A stretch of DNA of 64,000 nucleotides from Allobaculum stercoricanis DSM 13633 (lineage in GTDB: Bacteria > Bacillota_I > Bacilli_A > Erysipelotrichales > Erysipelotrichaceae): assembly GCF_000384195.1 (NCBI RefSeq), contig NZ_KB913034.1, positions 1,309,714-1,373,713 of the forward strand, in the 5' to 3' direction. Positions 9,435 through 17,948 of the stretch are shown here, in pieces. Position 1 is the first letter of the stretch; every line of letters begins with the position of its first letter. Below the pieces are notes generated by a model that did no database searches, was not told where the DNA came from, and saw only the letters and a list, made by a program, of their open reading frames with translations. Both the position numbers and the translations under genes were made by a program.

Positions 9435-9473
9435 CAAAAAAACAGCTTCTCTAATCTAAAAGAGAGAGCTGTT
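9435..9473 (-). terminator. rnhB terminator overlapping the stop codon
   Basis: AACAGCTCTCTC (9462-9473) pairs with GAGAAGCTGTT (9441-9451), followed by seven Ts on the minus strand. The ascending arm encodes the last residues of RNase HII and the stop lies in the loop/arm. Confidence 0.85.
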
Positions 9474-10104
9474 GAAAATCGTTGATTTCTTCTTGTTGTT
9501 TTTCTAATTCTTGTTGTTCGATCACTTTTTGGACAGGGCCATAAGAGCGTCTATAAAAGTCTTGAACTCCATATTCTCCAATGGCTTGTAAATGTGCCTT
9601 TGTTGGATAGCCTTTGTGTTTCGCCAATCCATATTGGGGATAAAAATGATCGAGTACTTTCATATATCGATCCCGACTCACTTTTGCTAAAATGCTTGCC
9701 GCCGCAATGGAAATCGATTTTTGATCCCCTTTGACTACCGCCTCAAAATTCGAACATGAATTTAAAGGCATTGCGTCGGTCAAGACATATTGAGCTTGGG
9801 CTTGTTGAGCAATCCAATCCATTCGATTTTGCGTTGCGCGATAAATATTTTCTTTGTCAATCTGTCGTTCGAATACAAATTCAATCCAATATGCTTTGGC
9901 ATCTTGTTGAATTTGGCAAAAGAGAACTTCGCGCTTCTTTTCACTCAATTTTTTCGAATCATTGATATTGTCGTTGGTATATCCGGCTTCAAAAATAACA
10001 CCTGCTACAACTAAAGGACCACAAATCGGTCCTCGTCCCGCTTCGTCCATACCGAGAATATCAGCATGGTCCGGCCATAAATTTTCTTCTAAAGGATGTT
10101 CCAT
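9451..10104 (-). CDS. rnhB: Ribonuclease HII
   Basis: A 217-residue RNase HII, which removes ribonucleotides from DNA and RNA primers. The catalytic 'GMDEAGRGPICGPLVVAGV' gives Asp20 and Glu21; 'YVLTDAMPL' and 'SIAAASILAKVSRDRYM' are the other family boxes. The start is 8 bases after the rbgA stop, with GAGGAAATAGG further upstream as a weak ribosome binding site, so it is likely coupled to rbgA. The operon lepB-rbgA-rnhB ends in a hairpin that overlaps this gene's 3' end. Confidence 0.96.
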   Translation of the reverse strand: MEHPLEENLWPDHADILGMDEAGRGPICGPLVVAGVIFEAGYTNDNINDSKKLSEKKREVLFCQIQQDAKAYWIEFVFERQIDKENIYRATQNRMDWIAQQAQAQYVLTDAMPLNSCSNFEAVVKGDQKSISIAAASILAKVSRDRYMKVLDHFYPQYGLAKHKGYPTKAHLQAIGEYGVQDFYRRSYGPVQKVIEQQELEKQQEEINDFQQLSLLD

Positions 10105-10112
10105 AGACTGTA

Positions 10113-10988
10113 TTAAGCGCCTATTTCCTCTTGTTCACTTGTTGGAATTTCCCAAGTAATACGACCTAGTTTGGAAGAGCGAATATCTTGGATGAATGTG
10201 CGCATCGTGCGGTTTTCATCAATATCGCCTTTCAATAGCCAGCCTCTTTTACGCGCAATAGCTTGTAGCGTTTGCCAAGGGGTTTCTTCAAGTTTGCTTA
10301 ATCCATATGTTTGCAATAAAGCCTCAGGTTGGTGATCCATTAAATATTGGCAACAATATAAAGCTAGATCATCCATATGCACGACATCGTCTTTAATAGA
10401 GCCTAAAGCAGCTAAAATCAAACCACTTTGTTGGCTTTCGAATTTAGGCCACAACACACCTGGTGTATCCAACACTTCTAGTTCTGGACCTACTTTAATC
10501 CATTGTAGTGATTTGGTTACCCCGGGTTTATCTCCGGTTTGCGCTGCTTTTCGCTTAGCAAGTGAATTGATCAAAGTTGATTTTCCAACGTTGGGAATGC
10601 CGACGATCATTGCTCGCAATGCACGAGGGCGAATTCCTCTTTTCTTTTGCTTTTCAATAAAAGCTCGGTTAAGTTCTAAGCTTTCCTGGATAATTCGCGA
10701 ACGGAAATTATCATGAATTAAATCGATCGCAATTGCGCGAGTTTGTTCGTTATTCATCGCTTGAATCCATTGTTCGCTACGTTTAGGATCAGCCTTATCT
10801 TTTTTAGACAAAATCACTAATCGCGGTTTTTGATGAACCATTTCATCAATAAGGGGATTTTTGGAACTATAGGGCATTCTGGCATCACGAATTTCGATAA
10901 TGAAGTCAACTTTCTTTAAGTTTTCTTCCATCTGTCGTTTTGCTTTAGCCATATGGCCTGGGAACCACTGAATTACATTCGATGGCAT
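10113..10988 (-). CDS. rbgA: Ribosome biogenesis GTPase RbgA (YlqF)
   Basis: A 291-residue circularly permuted GTPase needed for late 50S assembly. Motif order is G4 (SKKDKAD, 61-67), G1 (GIPNVGKST, 130-138), G3 (DTPG, 174-177), diagnostic of the YlqF/YawG family, and the N-terminus 'IQWFPGHMAKAKRQM' is characteristic. Its ATG shares a base with the lepB stop (TAATG), implying translational coupling. The location between lepB and rnhB matches Firmicute synteny. Confidence 0.97.
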   Translation of the reverse strand: MPSNVIQWFPGHMAKAKRQMEENLKKVDFIIEIRDARMPYSSKNPLIDEMVHQKPRLVILSKKDKADPKRSEQWIQAMNNEQTRAIAIDLIHDNFRSRIIQESLELNRAFIEKQKKRGIRPRALRAMIVGIPNVGKSTLINSLAKRKAAQTGDKPGVTKSLQWIKVGPELEVLDTPGVLWPKFESQQSGLILAALGSIKDDVVHMDDLALYCCQYLMDHQPEALLQTYGLSKLEETPWQTLQAIARKRGWLLKGDIDENRTMRTFIQDIRSSKLGRITWEIPTSEQEEIGA

Positions 10989-11608
10989 TATTTCACTCCA
11001 ATCTTGTCAAATGGGAATAAGACTAAAACGCCTTTTCCATAAAAGCTATCGCCATTTACTGGTCCGACATAGCGAGAGTCTTTGGAATAAGGGCGGTTAT
11101 CTCCCATCACAAAGTATTCATCCTCGCCTAGTTGCACAGGTCCAAAGTCCATATTGAAATGGCCATAGTCAATACCATTTTCTGCTTTGAATTGGGCGAG
11201 CATTTCATTCATAAATTCTTCTTTTAAATAAGCACTTTCGTCAAGCGCTTTATCATTTACATAAACAACGCCATCACGGCATTCAATTTTTTCGTTTGGA
11301 AGTCCGATCACACGTTTAACCCAACGCTCCTCTTGACCACCATCATTGACATTGACGACCACAACATCAAAGCGATCTGGTTTAGAAAGTGCTGTCGAGA
11401 TCAAACTCGTAAAACCAAATTCACCATTATTTAATGTTGGATCCATCGAATGACCGACAATATTGACCGGATGGGCGATGAAATTTGTGAATAATAAAAT
11501 CACGACCGCACTGATGACAAAAACACGGGTAAAATCGAGTATGTCATCAATGAATGTTTTTTGATCCTTTCGTTTGGCACTGAATTCTTTATCTTTATTA
11601 AAAGCCAT
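10988..11608 (-). CDS. lepB: Signal peptidase I
   Basis: A 206-residue type I signal peptidase that cleaves secreted preproteins at the outer membrane face. One transmembrane helix (about 25-47) precedes catalytic Ser54 (GHSMDPTL) and Lys98 (RWVKRVIGLP); 'MGDNRPYSKDSRYVGP' is the conserved box E. I chose the ATG at 11608 because AAGGAGGCTGCAG precedes it and because the promoter (11669-11698) lies inside the longer frame that runs to 11704, whose upstream part could not be in the mRNA. Its stop overlaps the rbgA start by one base. Confidence 0.95.
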   Translation of the reverse strand: MAFNKDKEFSAKRKDQKTFIDDILDFTRVFVISAVVILLFTNFIAHPVNIVGHSMDPTLNNGEFGFTSLISTALSKPDRFDVVVVNVNDGGQEERWVKRVIGLPNEKIECRDGVVYVNDKALDESAYLKEEFMNEMLAQFKAENGIDYGHFNMDFGPVQLGEDEYFVMGDNRPYSKDSRYVGPVNGDSFYGKGVLVLFPFDKIGVK

Positions 11609-11668
11609 CTGCAGCCTCCTTAAAATATTTTCCTGAATTGTATTTCGATTGAACATCGATCTGTTTTT

Positions 11669-11698
11669 ATTATAGGCGTTATTGATTTCTTTTTTCAA
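11669..11698 (-). promoter_or_regulatory. lepB-rbgA-rnhB promoter
   Basis: Minus-strand TTGAAA (11693-11698), 18-bp spacer, consensus TATAAT (11669-11674), about 60 bases before the lepB ATG. Confidence 0.75.
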
Positions 11699-11782
11699 AA
11701 ACATGCCATATTTATGTAAAGAAATGCGATTTCTCTAGCTTGATTAATATTCAATACCCATAAGATTCAAAATCAAAAGAAA

Positions 11783-11816
11783 AACCTCCGTGATTCCTAA
11801 CGGTATCATGGAGGTT
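11783..11816 (-). terminator. rplS terminator
   Basis: AACCTCC...GGAGGTTTTT hairpin directly downstream of the rplS stop on the minus strand. Confidence 0.85.
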
Positions 11817-11829
11817 CGTTTCGTTATGA

Positions 11830-12180
11830 TTAATGACGAATTTCTTTAAGACGAGCAGATTTACCAGAACGGTTTCTGAGGTAACGTAATTTGTTACGAC
11901 GAACTTTACCGTGGCGTACAACTTCGATTTTGTCGATGATTGGGGAGTGAAGTGGGAATTTACGTTCTACACCAACACCGTTGGAAATTTTACGAACGGT
12001 GAAAGTTTCTCCGATTCCTCCACCTTTTCTTTCAGTTACGATTCCTTCGTAAACCTGGACACGGCTTTTGTCGCCTTCTTTGATTTTTACGTGAACACGT
12101 ACAGTAGAACCAGAACGGAATTCTGGGATGTCTGTACGAAGCTGGCTTTTGCCAATTTCGTTAACAAGATTTAAATTCAT
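11830..12180 (-). CDS. rplS: 50S ribosomal protein L19
   Basis: A 116-residue L19 at the 30S-50S interface. It has '[22 protein letters not shown]', 'FEGIVxxRxGxG'-type sequence ('[23 protein letters not shown]') and the basic '[19 protein letters not shown]' C-terminus. The start at 12180 has AAAGGAGAAAAGACA before it; the open frame extends 60 codons further, but that part holds the promoter and leader. Transcribed alone, ending in the 11783-11816 hairpin. Confidence 0.97.
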   Translation of the reverse strand: MNLNLVNEIGKSQLRTDIPEFRSGSTVRVHVKIKEGDKSRVQVYEGIVTERKGGGIGETFTVRKISNGVGVERKFPLHSPIIDKIEVVRHGKVRRNKLRYLRNRSGKSARLKEIRH

Positions 12181-12288
12181 TGTCTTTTCTCCTTTTCTTG
12201 CTTTCTGCTTTTCAAGATTCATTCGCAAATATGCCAGCGGAACCCGCAGAACTTTATAGATACTAGCACATTCCGTAGTGCTGCGCAA
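12181..12288 (-). promoter_or_regulatory. rplS promoter and candidate L19 leader
   Basis: Minus-strand TTGCGC (12283-12288), 17-bp spacer, TAGTAT (12260-12265), then a leader of about 70-75 bases with a tight GCGG-GTT-CCGC hairpin. Firmicute rplS genes often carry an L19 leader RNA at this position; I cannot align it here, so the leader class is an inference. Confidence 0.55.
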
Positions 12289-12365
12289 TTTTTTTAGTGA
12301 TTTGACTGCAATAATAGTCAAAAAATCGCATCTTTTTTTATACGAAACGATCAAATCCAAATTGC

Positions 12366-13469
12366 TTAATAAATTGGTTCATTCGCGAGTGGATCATCTA
12401 CGATCGGTTCATCTCCATAATTAGGATTGACTCCTTCTTCAAGTGGATACGAGTTTGAATCTTCCATTGGATAAGAAGGATCGACAACTTGCGTGCCATC
12501 CTCGATTGGCTCATTGTAAACAGGTTCGTCGACAATTGGCGCTTGCTCCATTGGCGTTTCTTCGCTTGGTTGCGTATTTTCTTGTGTTGATGCCGGTTCT
12601 GGTTCAACTGGTGCTACATTTGCCGGAATTGCGCCCCATTCAAAGTGTTTATAGTCATTCAAGCCCGCAACCGCTCCGCGCCAGTTAAATCCCGCATTTC
12701 TAAAGGCTGTCACTGCATAATCATTTTCATTAATGAAATGATTATAGTTTACCGTTCGATCTAAATATAACTGTCCTTCCATCGGGAATACAGAAAGCGA
12801 GTTTCCGTTATCTTTAATCAAAGGATTATACAGTGGGTTTATATCAATCGCATATCCTCTAGCATGGAAATCAGCTTGGTTATCCGCCGTCAATCCAAAA
12901 CATAATCCGACCGTGTTATTGTCGGCATAAGATTCAGAAATACGCGTACCATAAGCATCGGCTAAAATCATTTTGCCAATTTGATATTTGTGAATATATA
13001 AATCGAAGAAGACTTCTTGAACAGCCGCTGCGATTTCTTTATTCACCATAATTTCACCAATTACCGTGTTGTTATCGAAGTCGCGATATAAAACGCGCAA
13101 ATAGGCGAGTTGTTCAGGAGCAATATTCGCTTCTGTCCACCCCATGTTGACTAAACGTTGTTTGAGCTTATCGTCCAAATCAGTACTGAAAAAACAATCT
13201 CGTAATTCACGATCAGAAAAACCAGTCACATCTGCTTGATCCAGGGCATTTTTCTTTTTGATTTGTTCAACCTCTTTTTGATGAGAGAGTGTATTGATCG
13301 GTGCCGTCGTTTCGTCATTTCCAATTTGACTAATGACTGGCATTAACATCCGCCATACTTTAGTCCCACCAAAAATCAATCCCCCAAAAAGGGCGACCGC
13401 TAGGGTTAAAGAAATGACTAAACGTCCTAAACGCAGTCTTTTTTTCGTTTTCTTTTTTTGTTTTGCCAT
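12366..13469 (-). CDS. M15-family (VanY/DacB-like) D,D-carboxypeptidase
   Basis: A 367-residue membrane-anchored metallopeptidase. A basic N-terminus and one transmembrane helix (about 17-38) are followed by a linker and an M15 domain. Zinc ligands fit His202 and Asp209 in '[16 protein letters not shown]' and His275 in 'YKHFEWG'. These enzymes trim the terminal D-Ala of peptidoglycan stem peptides. Residues 285-367 form an acidic Pro/Glu/Tyr-rich tail with loosely repeated 'EPxxx[10 protein letters not shown]' units. It sits between trmD and rplS, where Firmicutes normally have nothing; it may be cotranscribed with trmD across a 90-base gap. Confidence 0.85.
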   Translation of the reverse strand: MAKQKKKTKKRLRLGRLVISLTLAVALFGGLIFGGTKVWRMLMPVISQIGNDETTAPINTLSHQKEVEQIKKKNALDQADVTGFSDRELRDCFFSTDLDDKLKQRLVNMGWTEANIAPEQLAYLRVLYRDFDNNTVIGEIMVNKEIAAAVQEVFFDLYIHKYQIGKMILADAYGTRISESYADNNTVGLCFGLTADNQADFHARGYAIDINPLYNPLIKDNGNSLSVFPMEGQLYLDRTVNYNHFINENDYAVTAFRNAGFNWRGAVAGLNDYKHFEWGAIPANVAPVEPEPASTQENTQPSEETPMEQAPIVDEPVYNEPIEDGTQVVDPSYPMEDSNSYPLEEGVNPNYGDEPIVDDPLANEPIY

Positions 13470-13559
13470 AAATATACCTTAGCGAGTTTTGCGGATAAAT
13501 AAAAGGAATTGGCGTATGAAACGCTTTTCTATTTCCTAACTTTAGCGCATCGATCCCGC

Positions 13560-14288
13560 TTATTGGTTTGATTGTTTGTTTTTATATGCATCTAAAAAAT
13601 CGAGATCCGCTTTTGATAAATCGGCCTTTTCCAAAAGATCTGGTCGATGGTTAAGCGTATTGATTAACGATTGTTCGCGACGCCATTTTTGAATATTGGC
13701 ATGATGACCACTTAATAAAACTTCCGGAACTTTTAAGCCATCATATTCAGCCGGTTTTGTATATTGTGGATACTCCAACAAGCCATCCGCAAATGAATCG
13801 CCCGCACTCGAATCATGTTTAATCACACCATCAATTAAACGTAAAGTAGCATCGCAAATCGCTGCTGCTGCCGGTTCTCCTCCAGTGAGCACAAAATCGC
13901 CAAGGGAGATTTGCGCATCACAAGCCAAACGAATTCGTTCATCAAAACCTTCATAGTGGCCACAAATCAAAATCAAATGTTCAAGTTGGGCATATTCTAG
14001 TGCTTTAGCATGGGTAAATGTTTCGCCTTGTGGGGATAACAACACCACTAAAGAGTTCTCTGTGCGGATTGCTTTTAAGCAATCGAGAATGGGTTGACAT
14101 GCTAAAAGCATCCCTGCTCCCCCACCATAAGGGGTATCATCGACATGTCCATGTTTCGATAATGTATAATCGCGAAAGTTAATGCACTCCACTTCGAATA
14201 GCTTGTTATCTAAACCACGTTTAATAATCGATGTGTTGAGCATGCCCGAAAAGTATTCCGGAAATAAAGTTAAAATAGAAATTTTCAT
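13560..14288 (-). CDS. trmD: tRNA (guanine-37-N1)-methyltransferase
   Basis: A 242-residue TrmD using a SPOUT trefoil knot to bind S-adenosylmethionine. Signatures are 'MKISILTLFPEYF', 'DDTPYGGGAGMLL', 'ILICGHYEGFDERI' and 'SLGDFVLTGGEPAA'. m1G37 prevents frameshifting. It overlaps the rimM stop by 4 bases (ATGA), so the two are translationally coupled. Confidence 0.98.
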   Translation of the reverse strand: MKISILTLFPEYFSGMLNTSIIKRGLDNKLFEVECINFRDYTLSKHGHVDDTPYGGGAGMLLACQPILDCLKAIRTENSLVVLLSPQGETFTHAKALEYAQLEHLILICGHYEGFDERIRLACDAQISLGDFVLTGGEPAAAAICDATLRLIDGVIKHDSSAGDSFADGLLEYPQYTKPAEYDGLKVPEVLLSGHHANIQKWRREQSLINTLNHRPDLLEKADLSKADLDFLDAYKNKQSNQ

Positions 14289-14776
14289 CGTAAACCTACC
14301 ATCTCTTCAATTTCGATGATTTTCTTTTCAGGATCTACTGCTTTAACGTGCGCTTTGACAAAGGGTAATAAATACGTTTTGTCTTTTTCTTGAACACGTA
14401 AAACAAGATTGGCGCCGGTTTCTAAAATATCAATGACTTGTCCGATATTTTCGTGGTTTTGGTTATAAACCGTGCACCCATTGAGTTGGGAATAGTAAAA
14501 TTCATCGTCATCCTCTAATTCCCCGAGTTGATCTTCTGGTAAGTAGAGGGTTTGATTTTTAAGCACTTCAGCTTGTTCAATACTGGTAATTTCTTCAAAT
14601 AAAACATAGCCAAAGCCTTTGTATTCAGAATATTTAACCACCGTTAATGGTGTCTTTTCTTCAAGATAAAGTGTATTGCCTTTGGAAAAGCGGACTTCTG
14701 GCTGATCGGTATATAAATTAAGCTTACATTCGCCTTTTAACCCTCGTGTGTTGATAATTTTGGCAATTCGAATCAT
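14285..14776 (-). CDS. rimM: 16S rRNA processing protein RimM
   Basis: A 163-residue RimM, a 30S maturation factor that binds S19. It has the N-terminal 'GLKGECKLNLYTD' box and a C-terminal PRC-barrel ('VIDILETGANLVLRVQ', 'LLPFVKAHVKAVDPEKK'). It begins after a strong hairpin that separates it from khpA and is coupled to trmD by a 4-base overlap. Confidence 0.95.
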   Translation of the reverse strand: MIRIAKIINTRGLKGECKLNLYTDQPEVRFSKGNTLYLEEKTPLTVVKYSEYKGFGYVLFEEITSIEQAEVLKNQTLYLPEDQLGELEDDDEFYYSQLNGCTVYNQNHENIGQVIDILETGANLVLRVQEKDKTYLLPFVKAHVKAVDPEKKIIEIEEMVGLR

Positions 14777-14904
14777 CGTAGTCCCTCCTTGTCAATTGCA
14801 TATCGTTCGACAATCATGCTTTTCTGCTTTCGTTTTCGAATTTTATTCGTTGTTCATGTGCTTCAATGCACACAATTTATTTTATAAAGTGCCAAATAGA
14901 ATTG

Positions 14905-14935
14905 AAGGCCACAGAGCATATCTTTCTGTGGCCTT
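14905..14935. repeat. Strong intra-operon hairpin between khpA and rimM
   Basis: A perfect 11-bp stem (AAGGCCACAGA at 14905-14915 with TCTGTGGCCTT at 14925-14935). On the plus strand it is followed by TTGTTTT; on the minus (gene) strand by CAATTCTATTT, a poor terminator tail. It may be an attenuator, an RNA-stability or processing site, or a plus-strand terminator. Confidence 0.7.
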
Positions 14936-14967
14936 GTTTTGGTTGTTTCAATCTTGTCTTTCCAGCA

Positions 14968-15216
14968 TTAATATGCTTCGAATTTAACAAGAATTCTTTG
15001 TTTGGATGATCTTGCTGCTGCACTCATCATAGAGCGAATCGATCCAGCAATGACTCCTTTACGTCCGATTAATCGAGCGATATCGGCATCATCTGCATAG
15101 ACGTACAGCAAAGTTTCCTTTTCGTTTGCGCTTGCCATTGTTTTTACAGATAAAGCATCTGTTTTTTGGACAAGTGGCAAACAAAGATCATAAAGCGTTT
15201 TTTCGAGATCTAACAT
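14968..15216 (-). CDS. khpA: KH-domain RNA-binding protein KhpA
   Basis: An 82-residue single KH-domain protein with the RNA-binding GxxG loop as 'IGRKGVIAG' after 'DADIARL'. KhpA pairs with KhpB (EloR/Jag) and affects cell elongation and RNA in Gram-positives. It follows rpsP by 49 bases, as in other Firmicutes (ylqC). Confidence 0.92.
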   Translation of the reverse strand: MLDLEKTLYDLCLPLVQKTDALSVKTMASANEKETLLYVYADDADIARLIGRKGVIAGSIRSMMSAAARSSKQRILVKFEAY

Positions 15217-15265
15217 CGTTTGTTCCTCGTTAATAAGCCAAAAGGCTTATGTTCACTTTCGTTAA

Positions 15266-15535
15266 TTACTTGCTGTATTTAGATTCGTGGAAAGCTTTCA
15301 TAACACCTTCACGAGAAAGAATAGAACGAACAGTGTCAGAAGGTTGTGCACCTGCTTTAAGCCATTTTAAAGCTGCTTCGTGGTTTAATTCAACTGGAGC
15401 ATCAGCTTTAACTGGGTTGTAAGTTCCGATTTCTTCGATGAAACGTCCATCACGTGGGCTTCTAGAATCAGCAGCTACGATTCTGTAGAATGGCTGACCT
15501 TTTTTACCTAATCTTCTTAAACGTAATTTAACCAT
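15266..15535 (-). CDS. rpsP: 30S ribosomal protein S16
   Basis: An 89-residue S16 with '[20 protein letters not shown]', '[19 protein letters not shown]' and '[19 protein letters not shown]'. First gene of the rpsP-khpA(-rimM-trmD) unit, with its own good promoter immediately upstream. Confidence 0.98.
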   Translation of the reverse strand: MVKLRLRRLGKKGQPFYRIVAADSRSPRDGRFIEEIGTYNPVKADAPVELNHEAALKWLKAGAQPSDTVRSILSREGVMKAFHESKYSK

Positions 15536-15587
15536 AATGTATTTAGATTCCTTTCAAGATATTTATCATTTTTTGTAATGCTTAAAC

Positions 15588-15616
15588 ACTATACAAAATC
15601 GAATGTAGGCCGTCAA
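15588..15616 (-). promoter_or_regulatory. rpsP promoter
   Basis: Minus-strand TTGACG (15611-15616), 17-bp spacer, TATAGT (15588-15593). The -35 box overlaps the TGA stop of the upstream PBECR4-like gene. Confidence 0.8.
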
Positions 15617-16245
15617 GCTTTTTTACTTGACACCTTCACCTTTACAGCAAGTGGCGTCATGTTTGCGACATATTTTGAAGGATATTGATCATTTTTGTCA
15701 TTTTCCCGCACAAAATAGCTACGCGCAAACCAATCGCCATCGCGATCTTGATCAATTCCTAAATGAATTGTGTGTTGACCATAGACACCATAAAGGATGA
15801 TTTTCGATTTTAACTTCGTGTTTTTAACTTTTTTAGGATCGAATAAAACGGCTTGGGGATGATGGAGCATCTCGACAAGTTGCGCAAACATCTCATATTC
15901 CTTTTGATAATAGGCAAAATCATTGGGGTTGATGGCTTTTAACAAACGCATTGTAATCTTTCCTTCTTGAATATTGCGCCAGCCTTTTATTCCTGAGTAT
16001 TCATCTAAATCTTTCGTGACATGATCAACAAGCGAAGCAATTGACATTAAGTGACAAAAATTTGCTTTTTCAAACACAAGATCGGCACGAAAAGAGCGCC
16101 TAGCCTTTTGACTAAACGTATAATGGAATACTTTTTGCGTGAGTTCTCTTTCATACAGATTGGCTAGATCGACTAACTTTGGCTTTTTGCCAAAGAGCTT
16201 TGCCAATAAGACGCGAAAAAGAAATTTTCCCTTTAAGCTCGACAT
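15613..16245 (-). CDS. PBECR4-like domain protein
   Basis: A 210-residue basic protein read from the ATG at 16245, which has GAGGAAAGGACATTT before it; the upstream ATG at 16266 lies in the ffh terminator tail and is rejected. The central part ('FHYTFSQKARRSFRADLVFEK', 'NFCHLMSIASLVDH', then 'GWRNIQEGKITMRLLKAINP') resembles the PBECR4 domain, a predicted nuclease-like domain mostly found in phage and toxin proteins; the C-terminal half has 'KSKIILYGVYGQHTIHLGID' and ends in Lys-rich sequence. It lies between the ffh terminator and the rpsP promoter with no clear promoter of its own. Family call is tentative and enzymatic activity is not shown. Confidence 0.55.
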   Translation of the reverse strand: MSSLKGKFLFRVLLAKLFGKKPKLVDLANLYERELTQKVFHYTFSQKARRSFRADLVFEKANFCHLMSIASLVDHVTKDLDEYSGIKGWRNIQEGKITMRLLKAINPNDFAYYQKEYEMFAQLVEMLHHPQAVLFDPKKVKNTKLKSKIILYGVYGQHTIHLGIDQDRDGDWFARSYFVRENDKNDQYPSKYVANMTPLAVKVKVSSKKA

Positions 16246-16265
16246 AAATGTCCTTTCCTCAATCA

Positions 16266-16290
16266 TGAAAAAGGGGCATAAGCCCCTTTG
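16266..16290 (-). terminator. ffh terminator
   Basis: AAAGGGGC-TTAT-GCCCCTTT with a TTTTT tail on the minus strand, 35 bases after the ffh stop. On the plus strand the tail TTTGTTTTTA could also terminate. Confidence 0.8.
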
Positions 16291-16323
16291 TTTTTAGATT
16301 GTGATTGAATTAGGCAGTCTATT

Positions 16324-17760
16324 TTATTTTTTCTTTTTCTTCTTAGAAGATTTTTGTTTTTTACTGCCAGAATGTTTGGATGAGTTTGGAATTCCGCCAC
16401 CGCGGTTCAATCCGCCACGACCCATCATACCGCTAAGGCCACCAAGCATACCGCCAAGACCTCCACCAGACATCATTTTGGAGAGAGTTTGCATTTGTTC
16501 CGTTTGTTGGATGAGTTTATTTAAATCTTGAACTTTTAAGCCAGCCCCTTTGGCAATACGTTGTTTACGACCTGCTTTTAAAATATTTGGATGTTCACGT
16601 TCGTAAGGAGTCATGGACTGAATTAAAGCACGGATTTTTTTCACTTGTGCTTCAATTTGTTCATCATCTACTTGTTTGGATAATTTTCCCATTCCTGGAA
16701 GGTGGCCAAGCATAGAAGAGAACGAACCAAGTTTCGTCATTTGTTCCATTTGCGCTAACATATCGTTAAATGTAAAGACACCCGACTGCATTCTGCGCAT
16801 TGTGTTCATTGCTTCTTTTTCATCAAGACGTTCTTGCGCTTGTTCAATCAGGGTTAACATATCCCCCATACCCAAGATACGTTCCGCCATCCGGTCTGGA
16901 TGAAATTCATCTAAATCTTCTGGCTTTTCACCGGATGAAACGAATACAACAGGCACTTTGGTAATGGAACGAACAGATAAAAGTCCCCCACCACGAGCGT
17001 CACCATCCATTTTAGTCACAACTAAACCGGTAACGGTTAATTTATCGTTGAATTCTTTTGCGACAGTAACAATATCTTGCCCAGTCATCGCATCGACTGT
17101 TAATAAGATGTTATTTGGATGAACTTCAGCTTTCATGTCAGTCAGTTCAGTCATCAATTGTTCATCGATATGTAAACGACCTGCCGTATCGAAAATAACA
17201 ACTTCAAAGTCATTGCTTCTCGCATATTTTTGGGCTGCAATTGCTGTATCTACAGCAGAAGTTTGCGTACCTAAAGAGAATACTTCTACACCGATTGTTT
17301 GACCGAGTGTTTTTAACTGTTCAATTGCCGCTGGACGAACAACGTCGCAAGCAACTAATAAAACCTTTTTATTCAGTTTAGTTTTAACAAAACGAGCAAT
17401 CTTTGCGGATGCAGTTGTTTTACCTGTACCTTGTAAACCAACCATCATGATGTTGGTCATTCCATGTTCGTTGATGACAAGTTTTGCTTGATCTGGACCT
17501 AATAAAGATTCCAATTCATCACGAACGATTTTTACGACCATTTGTCCTGGATCAAATGATTCCAGAACTTCTGTTCCCATCGCTTTTTCTTTAATATCAT
17601 TCACGAAATTTTTAACGACTTGGTAGTTCACGTCTGCTTCAAGAAGGGACATGCGCACTTCTTTGAGCATTTCGTTCATGTTTGCTTCAGTTAATTTTCC
17701 TTTACCTGAAATATTCTTCAGCGCCTTAGAGAGCTTATCCGATAAGGATTCAAACGCCAT
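16324..17760 (-). CDS. ffh: Signal recognition particle protein Ffh
   Basis: A 478-residue SRP54 GTPase that targets membrane proteins cotranslationally. The N domain is followed by the G domain ('MMVGLQGTGKTTASAKIA', 'CDVVRPAAIEQL', 'FDTAGRLHIDEQLM', 'TKMDGDARGGG'), then the Met-rich M domain ('SMTPYEREHP', 'RKQRIAKGAG'). The C-terminal 45 or so residues are Gly/Met-rich and end in a Lys/Ser run, longer than usual. The regulator gene ylxM that normally precedes ffh is absent. Confidence 0.98.
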   Translation of the reverse strand: MAFESLSDKLSKALKNISGKGKLTEANMNEMLKEVRMSLLEADVNYQVVKNFVNDIKEKAMGTEVLESFDPGQMVVKIVRDELESLLGPDQAKLVINEHGMTNIMMVGLQGTGKTTASAKIARFVKTKLNKKVLLVACDVVRPAAIEQLKTLGQTIGVEVFSLGTQTSAVDTAIAAQKYARSNDFEVVIFDTAGRLHIDEQLMTELTDMKAEVHPNNILLTVDAMTGQDIVTVAKEFNDKLTVTGLVVTKMDGDARGGGLLSVRSITKVPVVFVSSGEKPEDLDEFHPDRMAERILGMGDMLTLIEQAQERLDEKEAMNTMRRMQSGVFTFNDMLAQMEQMTKLGSFSSMLGHLPGMGKLSKQVDDEQIEAQVKKIRALIQSMTPYEREHPNILKAGRKQRIAKGAGLKVQDLNKLIQQTEQMQTLSKMMSGGGLGGMLGGLSGMMGRGGLNRGGGIPNSSKHSGSKKQKSSKKKKKK

Positions 17761-17874
17761 AATTCAAATTCTCCATTCTATTTTCTTTTTATCGACAGAA
17801 TTCATCATTCATCACAAAATCAACTTTACCGATCGATCGATGTGAATTCTTTTGTTCGTATCACAACTGTTAAT

Positions 17875-17945
17875 TATGCCCGAATTCACTGCAAATGTCA
17901 TCGTCTAAAAAAAGCACGTCATGAATTCGGGCATATCTTGAATCA
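17875..17945. repeat. Long-spaced perfect inverted repeat
   Basis: Perfect 14-bp arms (TATGCCCGAATTCA at 17875-17888 and its complement at 17932-17945) around a 43-base spacer that contains an A7/T7 run. It lies 3 bases after the glycosyltransferase stop, between it and ffh. Neither side has a T-run, so it is not a standard terminator. Confidence 0.7.
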
Positions 17946-17948
17946 TTG

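Noticed and set aside
17761..17948. Possible SRP RNA gene near ffh because of the inverted repeat
   Set aside because: The conserved SRP RNA apical loop (GGAA/GCAG type) is not present and the arms are too far apart.
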